DNA of 54,065 bases from an uncultured Roseburia sp. (lineage in GTDB: Bacteria; Bacillota; Clostridia; Lachnospirales; Lachnospiraceae), in the NCBI GenBank assembly GCA_900539115.1, contig UQAQ01000018.1, positions 1 through 54,065 of the forward strand, written 5' to 3'. Below, in pieces: positions 16,924 through 26,770 of this stretch. Position 1 is the stretch's first letter; every line of letters begins with the position of its first letter. The notes beneath the pieces were generated by a model that was given only the letters and a program-made list of their open reading frames with translations, was not told the origin of the DNA and searched no databases. A program made the translations under genes and the position numbers.

Positions 16924-19173
16924 ATGCGAAAAAACATCAAAAGTATTTTAGCAAAAACACTTGCTGTTACTCTTGTGGTTTCCATGGCCGGGGTTTCTGC
17001 ACCAAATGCAGATGCCGCAAAGAAACCTGCGCTTAGCACAAAAAAAGTAACTGTGACAGCGGGTAAATCGAAAAAGGTTAAGATTAAAAATGTAAAAGCA
17101 AAAAAAGTAAAGAAATTGACGGTTAGTACGAACAAGAAAAAAATTGTGACCGTAAAGAAAAATGGAAAAACCGCTTTTACGATCAAAGGTATTAAAGCAG
17201 GATCTGCGAAAGTAACTGCTAAGGTAAAAGTTGGTAAAAAGACAACAAAACTGACCGTAAAAGTAAAAGTAAAGAAAGCGGCAAAGGTAACAGTAACACC
17301 GGCTCCAACGACAGCACCGACGGCAGCACCGACGGCAGCTATTACTCAGGCACCGGCGACAGCACCAGCAGCTACACCGACGGTTGATCCGAAACCGACG
17401 AAACGTCCGGGGTTAGCAGATAGCAATCAGGAAGCACGTCCGAGTGGAGAGCCTTTGATCGAAAAAACATTTGATTTTGAAAATGGTTCTGATGATTGGT
17501 TTGCTCGTTGTGCAGATGATCAGGTTTGCAAACTTGAAACGTCTGATGAAACTCGTCCGGGAAGTACCGGTAAGAAGTCTATGCGAATCTTCCGTGATAA
17601 AGGTGAAGACGGCTTGTATCATGCATGGAATGGCGCAGGATATGACCTTTCTGCTGTTGGTACATTGGGTGCTACCTACACCGCAGATTTCTGGGCTAAG
17701 ATTTCCAGCGATGAATCCGAAGATCTTGATGGCGATGAAGTAAATATGCGTTTTTCCGGTGCAAAGAAAGTAACCAGTGATGCGGAAGAAGTGTATGAAA
17801 ACTATCCGGCAGATACCGATTATAAGCTTTCTGCAGATGAGTGGAGACACTTTACCATTTCTTTTGTAGCTCCGGCGACATTCTATAGCTACATGATCTA
17901 CTTTGAGACAAACGGTGGTGGAAAATATGATATCGTGGTAGACGATTTCACATTGACAAGAACTTCCGCTCCGGCAGAACCGGATTTGACACTTGCCAGT
18001 ATCAAAGATACTTATGCACCGTATATCGGTACGATGGGAACTGCCCTTACGTATTCGGATCTTTTGAATGAGAATACATTGAATTTTGTAAAACATCATT
18101 TCAACAGTATTACACTTGGAAATGAGATGAAAGCAGATGCTATGATCAGCAATAGTGAGACATTGCTTGCAAGTGAATCCGGATATATCCTTCCTGCAAA
18201 CTATGGCGACTACGCTGAGAATAAGGATAAAGATGGTAACGTGATCGTTCCGAAACTTACGATGGACGTTGTGGATAAAGTATTGAAAATCTGTAAAGAG
18301 AATGGTCTTAAAGTACGTGTTCATATGCCTATGTGGCATCAGCAGATGCCAAAAGCATTTTTCTGTGAAGGATTTAATCCGGATGGCAAATTGGTAACAG
18401 ATAAGAATGTTATCCTTGCTCGTGAAGAAATGTTTATTCGCACAGCATATCAGTATTATTTGACAAGCCAGTACGCAGATGTTATTTATGCATTTGACGT
18501 AGTAAACGAGTATACACATATGAGCAACGAAGGCGGTCAGGTAGGAAGCGAGAACTGGTGGAAATACTCCTTCGGTACAGAGATGAAGACAGACTGTGAA
18601 TATGTAAAGAAAGCATTTGTATGGGCGTATGATGTGCTTCAGCTTTGCGACCGTACAGACATCTCTCTGATTTACAATGATTATAACACATATGATCCTA
18701 AGACAACTGCTCAGATCATCGAATTGATCAACAACATCAATAAAGTTGATGATGTGAACAAAGTTGGAAAAATCTGTGCCGGAATCGGTATGCAGAGCCA
18801 TTTGAATGATGAACTCGGATCTGTTGATAACTACAAAGAAGCAATTGAAAAATTTGCAGCACAGGGTTACGAGATTCAGATCACTGAGCTTGATATTACA
18901 AACAACGGTAAGATTGAAAGTACTACGACAGAAGAAGAGAAGCAGGCTATTTATGAAGCTGGTGCGAAAGCATATGGTCAGATCATGAATGCGATTCTTG
19001 AAGAAAAAGCCAAAGGTGCTAACATCACTGCAGTAGTTATCTGGGGATTGACAGACAATACATCCTGGAGATCCGACCGTTCTCCATTGCTCTTTGGTAC
19101 TGACATCGCAGACAAGAAACCTGCCTTTGATGCCGTTATCGACGCAGCAAAGAACTTTAAAGCAAGCAAATAA
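16924..19173 (+). CDS. Secreted GH10 endo-1,4-beta-xylanase with Ig-like and CBM modules
   Basis: This 749-residue enzyme would hydrolyse internal beta-1,4 bonds of xylan outside the cell. Layout: signal peptide 1-31, lysine-rich Ig-like domain (about 32-120), Pro/Thr linker (about 122-165), a CBM4/9/22-like module beginning EKTFDFENGSDDW (about 180-350), and a GH10 barrel (about 360-745). The acid/base Glu529 is in FDVVNEY and the nucleophile Glu655 in IQITELDI; HMPMWHQQ and VIWGLTDNTSW are further GH10 signatures. GGAGGT precedes the ATG and strong terminators flank the gene, so it is transcribed alone or by readthrough. The xylulokinase operon at 45-48 kb could use the released xylose. Confidence 0.95.
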   Translation: MRKNIKSILAKTLAVTLVVSMAGVSAPNADAAKKPALSTKKVTVTAGKSKKVKIKNVKAKKVKKLTVSTNKKKIVTVKKNGKTAFTIKGIKAGSAKVTAKVKVGKKTTKLTVKVKVKKAAKVTVTPAPTTAPTAAPTAAITQAPATAPAATPTVDPKPTKRPGLADSNQEARPSGEPLIEKTFDFENGSDDWFARCADDQVCKLETSDETRPGSTGKKSMRIFRDKGEDGLYHAWNGAGYDLSAVGTLGATYTADFWAKISSDESEDLDGDEVNMRFSGAKKVTSDAEEVYENYPADTDYKLSADEWRHFTISFVAPATFYSYMIYFETNGGGKYDIVVDDFTLTRTSAPAEPDLTLASIKDTYAPYIGTMGTALTYSDLLNENTLNFVKHHFNSITLGNEMKADAMISNSETLLASESGYILPANYGDYAENKDKDGNVIVPKLTMDVVDKVLKICKENGLKVRVHMPMWHQQMPKAFFCEGFNPDGKLVTDKNVILAREEMFIRTAYQYYLTSQYADVIYAFDVVNEYTHMSNEGGQVGSENWWKYSFGTEMKTDCEYVKKAFVWAYDVLQLCDRTDISLIYNDYNTYDPKTTAQIIELINNINKVDDVNKVGKICAGIGMQSHLNDELGSVDNYKEAIEKFAAQGYEIQITELDITNNGKIESTTTEEEKQAIYEAGAKAYGQIMNAILEEKAKGANITAVVIWGLTDNTSWRSDRSPLLFGTDIADKKPAFDAVIDAAKNFKASK

Positions 19174-19214
19174 TTTGAAATTCTTATAAGAAATTCTACC
19201 TGATAGAATACAGA

Positions 19215-19258
19215 CAACCCAAATGGTATGTGGATATCATTTGGGTTGTTTTTCTTTT
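19215..19258 (+). terminator. Terminator after the xylanase gene
   Basis: An 11-bp perfect stem CAACCCAAATG (19215-19225)/CATTTGGGTTG (19238-19248) is followed by TTTTTCTTTT. Confidence 0.88.
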
Positions 19259-19601
19259 GCGATAAATACTTCATCAGGTGATGGAGTTCTGTTTGAAAAT
19301 ATCCGTCCAAACTAAAATGCAATTTTATTATAGCCGGAATCGTGCGATCGGGCGTCGTGTGTCGTCGCCATGTGAATGATTTAAACCTCTTTTACCCTTG
19401 CTATACAGAAAATATTTACGATATAATAAGGAAGAAGCGTTCGAAGGATTAGATTCTCTGAAGGTAAAAATCGGAACCGGCAGCGTGATCTGTATGGCAG
19501 GTGACTTATCCCGGATAACTATTGCAGGCGGAATAAATGTTGTTGCATAGACGAAAATGTGGTATTATATGATTAGTGAGCAAATCTGGAAGACGAGCGT
19601 A
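19249..19601. other. Gene-poor interval before the glycan cluster, with an orphan reading frame
   Basis: No credible gene with a start is present. A 57-codon frame with no ATG is open from 19380 to 19550 (+) and ends SRITIAGGINVVA; it reads like protein sequence and may be the 3' remnant of a lost gene, but I cannot name a family. The rest is mixed DNA without clear repeats. Confidence 0.35.
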
Positions 19602-19630
19602 TTGAACAATTTTCAGATATATGGTATACT
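19602..19630 (+). promoter_or_regulatory. Promoter of the surface-glycan cluster
   Basis: TTGAAC (19602-19607) and TATACT (19625-19630) are 17 nt apart, 32 nt before the first glycosyltransferase. The closely spaced genes behind it suggest a transcript of at least 11 kb. Confidence 0.7.
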
Positions 19631-19662
19631 TATAGAAACTATGCATAAAAAGGATAGCGCAA

Positions 19663-20814
19663 ATGGGACAGATTAAGGTATTACAGACGAATAAGTTATA
19701 TTATCCGGTAACCGGAGGGATTGAGAGAGTTGTACAGCAGCTGGCAGAAGGATTGTCAGATAAAACGGATACAACTGTTTTGGTGTGCCAGAAAGAAGGA
19801 AAGGCAGTACACGAGAACATAAATGGGGTGCCGGTGATTCGATGCAGAACGTTGTGTCATATTTCTTCGCTGCCTATTTCTTTGTCTTATGTGTGGTGTT
19901 TCAAGAAAGAAGCACGGAAAAATGATATTGTGCACATTCATATGCCGTTTCCGCTGGGGGATCTTGCCTGTTTGTTATCTGGATATAAAGGGAAAGTTGT
20001 ATTGTGGTGGCATAGTGATATTGTGAGACAAAAACGAATGATGTTTTTTTATCGTCCGTTGATGAACTGGCTTTTGCGACGCGCAGATGTGATCGTGGTG
20101 GCGACAGAAGGACATATCAATGGATCACGATATTTAAAACCATATGCGGACAAATGTGTGATCATACCATATGGTGTAGACGGGCACATTAAAAAAACGG
20201 CGGACGACTGGCTCGCAAAAGAGAAAAAAAAGTCAGAGAAAGAATGTGTTCGTTTTTTGTTTGTGGGGCGGCTGGTATATTATAAGGGTGTCAAAAATCT
20301 GTTAGAGGCTTATTCTGAACTGGTGTCAAAAGAACCGGATTTAAAAGAGAAGATGACTCTTGACATCGTCGGAAGCGGACCTTTGGAAAAAGAATTACAT
20401 GAGTATGTCAGGGAGACTGGTTTACAGGATAGAATTTTTTTTCATACAAAGGTGACAGATGCACAGTTAGTGGAATTTTATAAGAAGTGTGATGTTTTTG
20501 TACTTCCGTCCCAGCGGCGGAGTGAGGCGTTTGGACTGGTTCAGATTGAGGCGATGATATTTGGAAAACCGGTTATCAATACGAATCTTCCGAGCGGAGT
20601 GCCTTATGTGAGCCAGGATGGGGTAACCGGATTGACGGTTGAGCCGTCAGATATAGAAGGATTAGCGCAGGCATTAAAAAAAATGACGATAGATAAGGAC
20701 TGCCGTACCCGTATGGGAAAGGCGGCGCGGCAGCGTGTGGAAAAAGAGTATACGATGGAGAAGATGCTTCAAAAGACGTATGATCTTTATGAAAAATTAG
20801 TGAGAGGGGGATAA
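19663..20814 (+). CDS. GT4-family glycosyltransferase (GT-B fold)
   Basis: A 383-residue cytosolic glycosyltransferase. The N-terminal domain shows the GT4 glycine loop YYPVTGGIERVV. The C-terminal nucleotide-sugar domain starts RFLFVGRLVYYKGVKNLLEAY and holds the E-x7-E motif in PSQRRSEAFGLVQIEAM, followed by PVINTNLPSGVPYV. It most likely retains the donor's alpha linkage, as GT4 enzymes do; donor and acceptor are unknown. The ATG has only a weak ribosome site (AAAGGATA). First gene of the long cluster; the next gene starts 3 nt after its stop. Confidence 0.9.
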   Translation: MGQIKVLQTNKLYYPVTGGIERVVQQLAEGLSDKTDTTVLVCQKEGKAVHENINGVPVIRCRTLCHISSLPISLSYVWCFKKEARKNDIVHIHMPFPLGDLACLLSGYKGKVVLWWHSDIVRQKRMMFFYRPLMNWLLRRADVIVVATEGHINGSRYLKPYADKCVIIPYGVDGHIKKTADDWLAKEKKKSEKECVRFLFVGRLVYYKGVKNLLEAYSELVSKEPDLKEKMTLDIVGSGPLEKELHEYVRETGLQDRIFFHTKVTDAQLVEFYKKCDVFVLPSQRRSEAFGLVQIEAMIFGKPVINTNLPSGVPYVSQDGVTGLTVEPSDIEGLAQALKKMTIDKDCRTRMGKAARQRVEKEYTMEKMLQKTYDLYEKLVRGG

Positions 20815-20817
20815 ACG

Positions 20818-21972
20818 ATGAAAATTGCATTTGATGGGCAGCCGCTTTTGAATGCCAATAAAACGGGAATTGCCTATTATGAAGATGGCCTGGTAAAGGG
20901 AATGCTCAAATATTATCCGGAAAATGAATATCAGCTGGATGTGTTTACGTTTCGCCATAAAGATAGAATAGAGCAATTGCAAAAAGAATATTCTCATAAA
21001 TTAGTATTAAAAAAATGTGTATGGTTATGGGATCGAATTTTTCGTGTATTTACTTTTTTGATTTATATTCCATATGCTTGTTTCTTTTCCGGAGAACGTG
21101 AGATCACACACTTTTGTAACTATGTCATTCCGTTTGGAGTAAGGGGAAAGAAGGTTGTTACAATACACGATCTGGCATTTCGTGAATATCCACAGACAAT
21201 TCGTACGCGGACTATGATGATGTTAAAGATGAATCTGAGGAAGACTTTAAAACGGGCAGATGCAATTGCAGTAGACTCTGCATTTACGAAAAGTGAATTG
21301 GTAAAATATTACAATGTACAGAAAGGGAAAATATATGTTGTTCCCTGTGGGATTGATAAAGAAAAATATGAGAAAAAAAGAAGTGTTAAGCCGGTCAAAG
21401 AAAAATTTGGAATTGACGGAGAGTATTTTCTGTACCTGGGAACGCTGGAGCCGAGGAAAAATATAGTCCGTTTGATCAAAGCATATGATGAATTTCGAAA
21501 AGAAAATGAGAAGGACATTCTTCCGGATCTGGTGATTGCCGGAGGAAAGGGCTGGATGTATGATGAGATTTATGAGATGGTAAATAAAAAACATTTAGAA
21601 AAATGGATCATCTTTACAGACTATGTTTCGGAAGAAGAAAAAATAGCATTGATGCAGGGAGCACTTGCTTTTTGTTTTCCATCTCTTTATGAGGGATTTG
21701 GACTGCCACCGATGGAAGCGATGGCTTGTGGAACCCCTGTGATTACTTCATGTACTTCTTCTCTGGATGAAGTTGCAGGGGAGGCGGCATTAAAAGTAAA
21801 TCCGGAGAGTGTTCAGCAGATTGCGTCGGCTTTGACAAAAATGCATAGAGAAGAAGATGTTCGGCAGAAATTGATTGAAAAGGGGCGGAAACAGGCAGCA
21901 AAGTATACATGGGAAAATGCCTCAGATGCTCTATATAAAGTTTTTGAAAATGTTTTGGGAAACGAGGTGTGA
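20818..21972 (+). CDS. GT4-family glycosyltransferase, mannosyltransferase-like
   Basis: A 384-residue GT-B enzyme. It opens KIAFDGQPLLNANKTGIAYY, the form seen in many capsule and O-antigen mannosyl- or rhamnosyltransferases. The donor-binding half begins FLYLGTLEPRKNIVRLIKAY and carries E-x7-E in PSLYEGFGLPPMEAMACGTPV. GAGAGGGGG lies upstream of the ATG. It overlaps nothing but is separated from the ABC permease by a single base, so coupling is tight. Sugar specificity cannot be read from sequence. Confidence 0.92.
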   Translation: MKIAFDGQPLLNANKTGIAYYEDGLVKGMLKYYPENEYQLDVFTFRHKDRIEQLQKEYSHKLVLKKCVWLWDRIFRVFTFLIYIPYACFFSGEREITHFCNYVIPFGVRGKKVVTIHDLAFREYPQTIRTRTMMMLKMNLRKTLKRADAIAVDSAFTKSELVKYYNVQKGKIYVVPCGIDKEKYEKKRSVKPVKEKFGIDGEYFLYLGTLEPRKNIVRLIKAYDEFRKENEKDILPDLVIAGGKGWMYDEIYEMVNKKHLEKWIIFTDYVSEEEKIALMQGALAFCFPSLYEGFGLPPMEAMACGTPVITSCTSSLDEVAGEAALKVNPESVQQIASALTKMHREEDVRQKLIEKGRKQAAKYTWENASDALYKVFENVLGNEV

Positions 21973-21973
21973 C

Positions 21974-22750
21974 ATGAAAACAATACACGAATTATATGAA
22001 TACAGAACGATGATAGGGAGTATGATTCGTAGGGATTTAAGAGGAAGATATAAGGGTTCTGCCCTGGGGTTTGCCTGGACATTTTTGAATCCGTTGTTAC
22101 AGCTGGCGGTTTATACCCTTGTTTTTTCCATGATTATGAGAGCCGGAATAAAAGATTATTATCTCTTTTTATTTGTAGCACTCATTCCCTGGATTTTTTT
22201 CAGTACTTCGGTATCGGCTGGAGCAAGTTGTATTATGGCACAAAAAGATATTGTGAAAAAGATCTATTTTCCTCGGGAAGTATTGCCGATTTCTCATGTG
22301 ACATGCCAGCTTGTAAATATGCTTTTAAGCATGGTGGTTGTATTAGCGGTTCTTTTGTTATCCGGAAAAGGAATCAGTTTCAAAGCAATTTTGTATTTAC
22401 CGCCGGTCATAGTGGCAGAATATCTGCTTGCACTTAGTATTACGATGATCGTTTCTGCGGTTACTGTTTATTTGAGGGATTTGGAACATGTATTAGTTAT
22501 TATTACGATGGCATGGCAGTTTTTAACTCCGGTTATGTATTCTATAGATATGGTGCCGGAACAGATTCAAACCATTTTTCATTTGAACCCTATGACACCA
22601 ATTATTATTGCATACCGGGATATTTTATATTATCAAAAGGTACCGAAATTAGGAACATTGACACAAGGCATTATTTTTAGTATTATTTTACTTATTGTAG
22701 GCTGGAATGTGTTTGGTCATTTGAAGAAGCATTTTGCGGAGGAAATGTAA
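21974..22750 (+). CDS. ABC-2 type polysaccharide export permease (Wzm/TagG-like)
   Basis: A 258-residue membrane subunit that would move an undecaprenyl-linked glycan across the membrane with the ATPase encoded next. It has an N-terminal cytosolic stretch with RRDLRGRYKGSALGFAWTF, typical of this family, and six hydrophobic segments. I use the ATG at 21974, right after the previous stop; the longer frame lies inside the glycosyltransferase gene. The stop overlaps the ATPase start as TAATG. Confidence 0.92.
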   Translation: MKTIHELYEYRTMIGSMIRRDLRGRYKGSALGFAWTFLNPLLQLAVYTLVFSMIMRAGIKDYYLFLFVALIPWIFFSTSVSAGASCIMAQKDIVKKIYFPREVLPISHVTCQLVNMLLSMVVVLAVLLLSGKGISFKAILYLPPVIVAEYLLALSITMIVSAVTVYLRDLEHVLVIITMAWQFLTPVMYSIDMVPEQIQTIFHLNPMTPIIIAYRDILYYQKVPKLGTLTQGIIFSIILLIVGWNVFGHLKKHFAEEM

Positions 22751-23964
22751 TGAAACCAAATAATGCAATTGAAGTTACGGATGTAACAAAGAGCTTTAAA
22801 GTATATTTTGATAAAGGAAACACAATGAAAGAGAAAGTTCTTTTTCAGAAAAGAAGACGTTATGAAGAGCGCAGGGTGTTAGATGGAATATGCTTTGAGG
22901 TGAAAAAAGGAGAGGCAATCGGTCTGATCGGACATAATGGTTGTGGAAAAAGCACAACGTTAAAATTGCTTACGAAGATTATGTATCCGGATAAGGGAAA
23001 GATTGAGATGCGTGGAAGAGTTTCCAGTTTGATCGAGCTGGGAGCCGGGTTTCATCCGGATATGAGTGGACGTGAGAATATATATATCAATGCTTCCATA
23101 TTTGGACTTTCGCGCAAAGAGATTGATGCCAGATTGGACGATATTATCGAATTTTCCGAGTTGGAAGAGTATATTGATAATCCTGTGCGGACGTATTCTT
23201 CCGGAATGTATATGCGGCTGGCGTTTTCTGTTGCCATTAATGTCAATGCAGACATTCTGCTGATAGACGAGATTCTTGCGGTCGGAGATGTGAATTTTCA
23301 GGCAAAATGTTTTAACCGGCTTCGTGAAATCAAAGGGAAAGGAACGACGATCGTTATCGTTTCTCATTCGCTGGAACAGATCGAGCAGATATGTGACCGG
23401 TCAATCTGGATTCACGAGGGACATATTTATGCGGAAGGAAATCCGAAGGACATTCACCCACAGTATATTCGTTTTATGGCGAAAAATCGCCATTTAGCTC
23501 CCGCTGCATTGGAAAAACTGCACAGTGAAGAAGAGGAAAATGAGAACTATCATGTAGTGATTTCCCAAATTGAAATATATAGCCGGGGGGAGAAGTCGAA
23601 TGGTGTTATTTCCGTTGGCACCGACATAGAAATTACTGCGAAGTATGAGACAGATCTTCCGGTGGAGGATGTGACGCTGGGATTTAGTTTCTATCGCGGA
23701 GACGGTTTGTGCTGTTATGGGACAAATTCAAAGACCGATCATGCACGGACTATGAGAATGACAAAAAATGGAAAGATAAAACTTATGTTTCCAAAGGTGA
23801 ATATGCTCCCGGGAGAGTATTGGATGGATCTATATGTAGAGGACAGAACGGGGGTCCGTATCGTTTCGGTGGTAAAAGCGTGTCATATACAAATTTATGC
23901 AGATGTGACAGAGACCGGAATTACAAGAATGGAGCATAGTTGGAATTGTATTGAAGGAGAGTAA
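22750..23964 (+). CDS. Polysaccharide ABC exporter ATPase with Wzt-type C-terminal domain
   Basis: Residues 1 to about 245 form an ABC ATPase: Walker A GHNGCGKST with Lys67, signature YSSGM, Walker B ILLIDEILAVGD and the switch His in VSHS. Residues from about 270 form a beta-sandwich like Wzt_C (LGFSFYRGDGLCCYGTN, LPGEYWMDLYVED), which in Wzt binds the finished, end-modified polymer. That suggests this exporter also recognises a chain-end signal. It forms a pair with the permease upstream. The next gene begins just after the stop. Confidence 0.93.
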   Translation: MKPNNAIEVTDVTKSFKVYFDKGNTMKEKVLFQKRRRYEERRVLDGICFEVKKGEAIGLIGHNGCGKSTTLKLLTKIMYPDKGKIEMRGRVSSLIELGAGFHPDMSGRENIYINASIFGLSRKEIDARLDDIIEFSELEEYIDNPVRTYSSGMYMRLAFSVAINVNADILLIDEILAVGDVNFQAKCFNRLREIKGKGTTIVIVSHSLEQIEQICDRSIWIHEGHIYAEGNPKDIHPQYIRFMAKNRHLAPAALEKLHSEEEENENYHVVISQIEIYSRGEKSNGVISVGTDIEITAKYETDLPVEDVTLGFSFYRGDGLCCYGTNSKTDHARTMRMTKNGKIKLMFPKVNMLPGEYWMDLYVEDRTGVRIVSVVKACHIQIYADVTETGITRMEHSWNCIEGE

Positions 23965-23965
23965 C

Positions 23966-24619
23966 ATGGATTTGGATAAATTGATTCTGCAAAAACAAAA
24001 TGAGGCAATGCATCAAAATACATTAGACATCGATTGGATGAACTGGGATGTCTCTATGGAAGTTATTCTGGGAGAAATCGAACGTCTGGCGGATCATTTA
24101 GATGATACCTTGACAAGACGCCGTACGGTGACAAGGAGTTTTGGACTGCGTAAAAGAAAGTATGCCTCCTGGATTCAAAAATTTCGCGGTATCGATGTCC
24201 GGCTCAGCCGGAATCATTTTTACCGGGTTCACGTAAGAGAATGGATGAAAAGACAATATAAGCAGCTACAGAAACGACATGCAGTACCGATTGAGTCGCT
24301 GCTGGATAACAGCAGTGATGAAGAATTTGTAAAGCAATGTTATCATTGTATTTTTCAGCGGTCTCCTGATGATACAGGATTACTTAATAATATACGCAAT
24401 CTTCAGGACGGGAAGATCAGTAAACTGGAGCTGGTATTTACGATGGCAAAATCTCCTGAGGGAAAGGCAGCGGGAGCGCATATAAAAGGAAAGCATATGA
24501 CATATTTCTTATTGCGTGCATATCACAGTTTCAGGAAGATACCATTATTCGGAAATATTCTGGATAAAGTAATGCATGTAAAGGGAATTCATGGTGTTGC
24601 AAAGAAAAATATGCAATAA
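23966..24619 (+). CDS. DUF4214-like protein of the glycan cluster
   Basis: A 217-residue cytosolic protein. The segment around residues 110-155 (FVKQCYHCIFQRSPDDTG, then LVFTMAKSPEGKAAG) resembles the DUF4214 repeat, often found fused to or beside glycosyltransferases and surface proteins. The N-terminal half is charged and helical and not recognised; no membrane segment is evident. AAGGAGAG precedes the ATG at 23966. Its place between the Wzt-type ATPase and a glycosyltransferase suggests a helper in polymer assembly or chain-length control, but this is inference. Confidence 0.65.
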   Translation: MDLDKLILQKQNEAMHQNTLDIDWMNWDVSMEVILGEIERLADHLDDTLTRRRTVTRSFGLRKRKYASWIQKFRGIDVRLSRNHFYRVHVREWMKRQYKQLQKRHAVPIESLLDNSSDEEFVKQCYHCIFQRSPDDTGLLNNIRNLQDGKISKLELVFTMAKSPEGKAAGAHIKGKHMTYFLLRAYHSFRKIPLFGNILDKVMHVKGIHGVAKKNMQ

Positions 24620-24634
24620 AGGAGAAAAGAAATT

Positions 24635-25723
24635 TTGACAGTAGTACAAATGCATCAAACCGTAACCGGACATGATGCAATCGGAAATGATATAGAAGCA
24701 ATCTTTAAATTGCTGAATGCACAGGGAAGACGATGCGTCGTATTTGCCAATAATACATTGAATAAACAGGTAACTTATATAGAGGAAAGCGAACTGGATT
24801 CGGTTCTTCAGGAGGAAGATAATATTATATTATATCATCATAGTGTTTATTGGGAACAAGGGTTTGAAATTTTAAAAAAGGCAAAGGCGAAAATTGTATT
24901 TCGATATCATAATATCACCCCACCTGCTTTTTTTGAACCATATAATTCCTTTCATACACAGCAGTGTGAAAAAGGAAGAAAGCAGACAGATACATTGATA
25001 CAGGATTTCCCGAATGCTTTCTGGCTGTGTGATTCACAGTACAATGCAGAGGATCTGCGAGGAGTGCCCAAAGAAAAAATAGGAATCTGCCCGCCATTTC
25101 ATAAAATAGAAGAGTGGAGACAGACGAAACCGGACGAAGCGATATTAAATGATCTTATCACAAGAAAAGAGATCAATCTGCTGTTTGTAGGGCGGGTGGC
25201 ACCCAACAAAGGGCATAAAATGCTGCTGGAGATCATGAAAATTTTCACGACAAATTATCCGGATCCGATTCGCTTGCGAGTGATCGGTAAATTTGATGAT
25301 GGGTTACCGGGATACAATTCGTTAATCGAAAAAACAATACAAAAGTATCATTTGGATGACTGCATTGAATTTATCGGCGAAATAAATGATGCTACATTAC
25401 TCGCGTATTATCTTGGGAGTGATTTTCTGGTTTGTACAAGTGAACACGAAGGATTTTGCGTGCCAATCGTAGAAGCACAGTATCTGGGGCTGCCGATATT
25501 GGCATTAAAGGAATGCGCAGTTCCGGAGACGATAGGAAAAAATCAGATAGTATTGGAGAAAGATCCCAAAAAATTTGCAGCAGGGATTTATGCACTCTAT
25601 CATAATAGAGAATATATGAGATTTTTAATCCATCATGGATCTGAGAACATCGAAAATAGATTTACAACCGAGAGAATAAGTGAGATCTTTTTAGAAGAAT
25701 TTGCGAAAGGAGCAGAAAGATGA
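24635..25723 (+). CDS. GT4-family glycosyltransferase
   Basis: A 362-residue GT-B enzyme. The N-terminal region VVQMHQTVTGHDAIGNDI carries the acceptor-side loop. The donor domain starts LLFVGRVAPNKGHKMLLEI and includes SEHEGFCVPIVEAQYLGLPILAL. The likely start is TTG at 24635, 11 nt after AAAGGAG and giving the expected first beta strand; an ATG at 24650 is the alternative. It ends in an ATGA overlap with the next glycosyltransferase. Confidence 0.88.
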   Translation: MTVVQMHQTVTGHDAIGNDIEAIFKLLNAQGRRCVVFANNTLNKQVTYIEESELDSVLQEEDNIILYHHSVYWEQGFEILKKAKAKIVFRYHNITPPAFFEPYNSFHTQQCEKGRKQTDTLIQDFPNAFWLCDSQYNAEDLRGVPKEKIGICPPFHKIEEWRQTKPDEAILNDLITRKEINLLFVGRVAPNKGHKMLLEIMKIFTTNYPDPIRLRVIGKFDDGLPGYNSLIEKTIQKYHLDDCIEFIGEINDATLLAYYLGSDFLVCTSEHEGFCVPIVEAQYLGLPILALKECAVPETIGKNQIVLEKDPKKFAAGIYALYHNREYMRFLIHHGSENIENRFTTERISEIFLEEFAKGAER

Positions 25724-26763
25724 GAATTGCAATTGCAACGGTACAGGTACCATTTATCCGAGGTGGTGCAGAAATTTTAGTGGATATGCTTCGGGATGAA
25801 TTGAAAAAACGAGGACATCAGGTCGATGTTATTACAATTCCGTTTAAGTGGTATCCGGGAGAAACTTTGGTGAACTGCATGATGATGGGAAGAATGATGG
25901 ATTTAACTGAAGTAAATGGAGAAAAGATCGATCGTGTGATTGCAATGAAATTCCCGGCTTATTATGTAAAACATGAAAAGAAAGTTCTTTGGTTAATGCA
26001 TCAGCACAGACAAGCATATGACCTTTGGAATACAAAATATGGAGATTTGCAAAATTTCCCGGACGGGGAAACAATACGTAATTTTATTGTAGAAAATGAT
26101 AAAAAATATATCAGTGAATCCGAAGCGGTTTACACGATTGCACAGAATACATCCAACCGACTAATGAATTTTTGTAGCATTTCCTCTACTCCACTATATC
26201 ATCCACCATTAAATCACGAGAAACTTCATTGCGAAAAGTATGGTGATTATATATTTTATCCAAGTCGGATTGACAAGATAAAACGGCAGCGTTTACTGGT
26301 AGAAGCAGCTCGCTATTTGAAAACGGATGCAAAAATTGTACTGGCGGGATCCGGAAGTGATGCAGAATTGGAATATATTCAGGATTTGATCCAAAAGAAT
26401 AAATTACAAGACAGAGTAAAACTTGCCGGTTTTATTTCGGAAGAAGAAAAGATAAATTATTATGCGAATTGTCTTGGTGTTTATTTTGGTGCATATGATG
26501 AAGATTATGGTTATATTACACTGGAAGCTTTTTTCTCAGAAAAACCGGTTATTGTTCACAAAGATGCAGGTGGTCCACTGGAATTTGTAGAACATGAAAA
26601 AAATGGTTACATACTTGAGGCCGATGCACAGAGAGTAGCGGAGAAAATCGATGAATTGTATACCAATCGTAAAAAGGCAGAGCTGCTTGGAAAAGCAGGA
26701 CGACGTTCTCTGGATGAAAAGCATATGGATTGGGACTATGTGATAGAACAATTGTTGAGGTAA
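25720..26763 (+). CDS. GT4-family glycosyltransferase
   Basis: A 347-residue GT-B enzyme. It opens RIAIATVQVPFIRGGAEILVD, a standard glycine-rich acceptor loop. The donor half shows FYPSRIDKIKRQRLLVEAA and EDYGYITLEAFFSEKPVIVH, with an acidic E-x7-E-like pair. The start overlaps the previous stop (ATGA), so translation is coupled. Specificity is unknown. Confidence 0.9.
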   Translation: MRIAIATVQVPFIRGGAEILVDMLRDELKKRGHQVDVITIPFKWYPGETLVNCMMMGRMMDLTEVNGEKIDRVIAMKFPAYYVKHEKKVLWLMHQHRQAYDLWNTKYGDLQNFPDGETIRNFIVENDKKYISESEAVYTIAQNTSNRLMNFCSISSTPLYHPPLNHEKLHCEKYGDYIFYPSRIDKIKRQRLLVEAARYLKTDAKIVLAGSGSDAELEYIQDLIQKNKLQDRVKLAGFISEEEKINYYANCLGVYFGAYDEDYGYITLEAFFSEKPVIVHKDAGGPLEFVEHEKNGYILEADAQRVAEKIDELYTNRKKAELLGKAGRRSLDEKHMDWDYVIEQLLR

Positions 26764-26770
26764 GAGGAAA

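Noticed and set aside
17413..18801. 462-residue - strand frame opposite the xylanase
   Set aside because: The xylanase has both catalytic Glu motifs; the opposite frame has Ile/Cys-rich nonsense composition.
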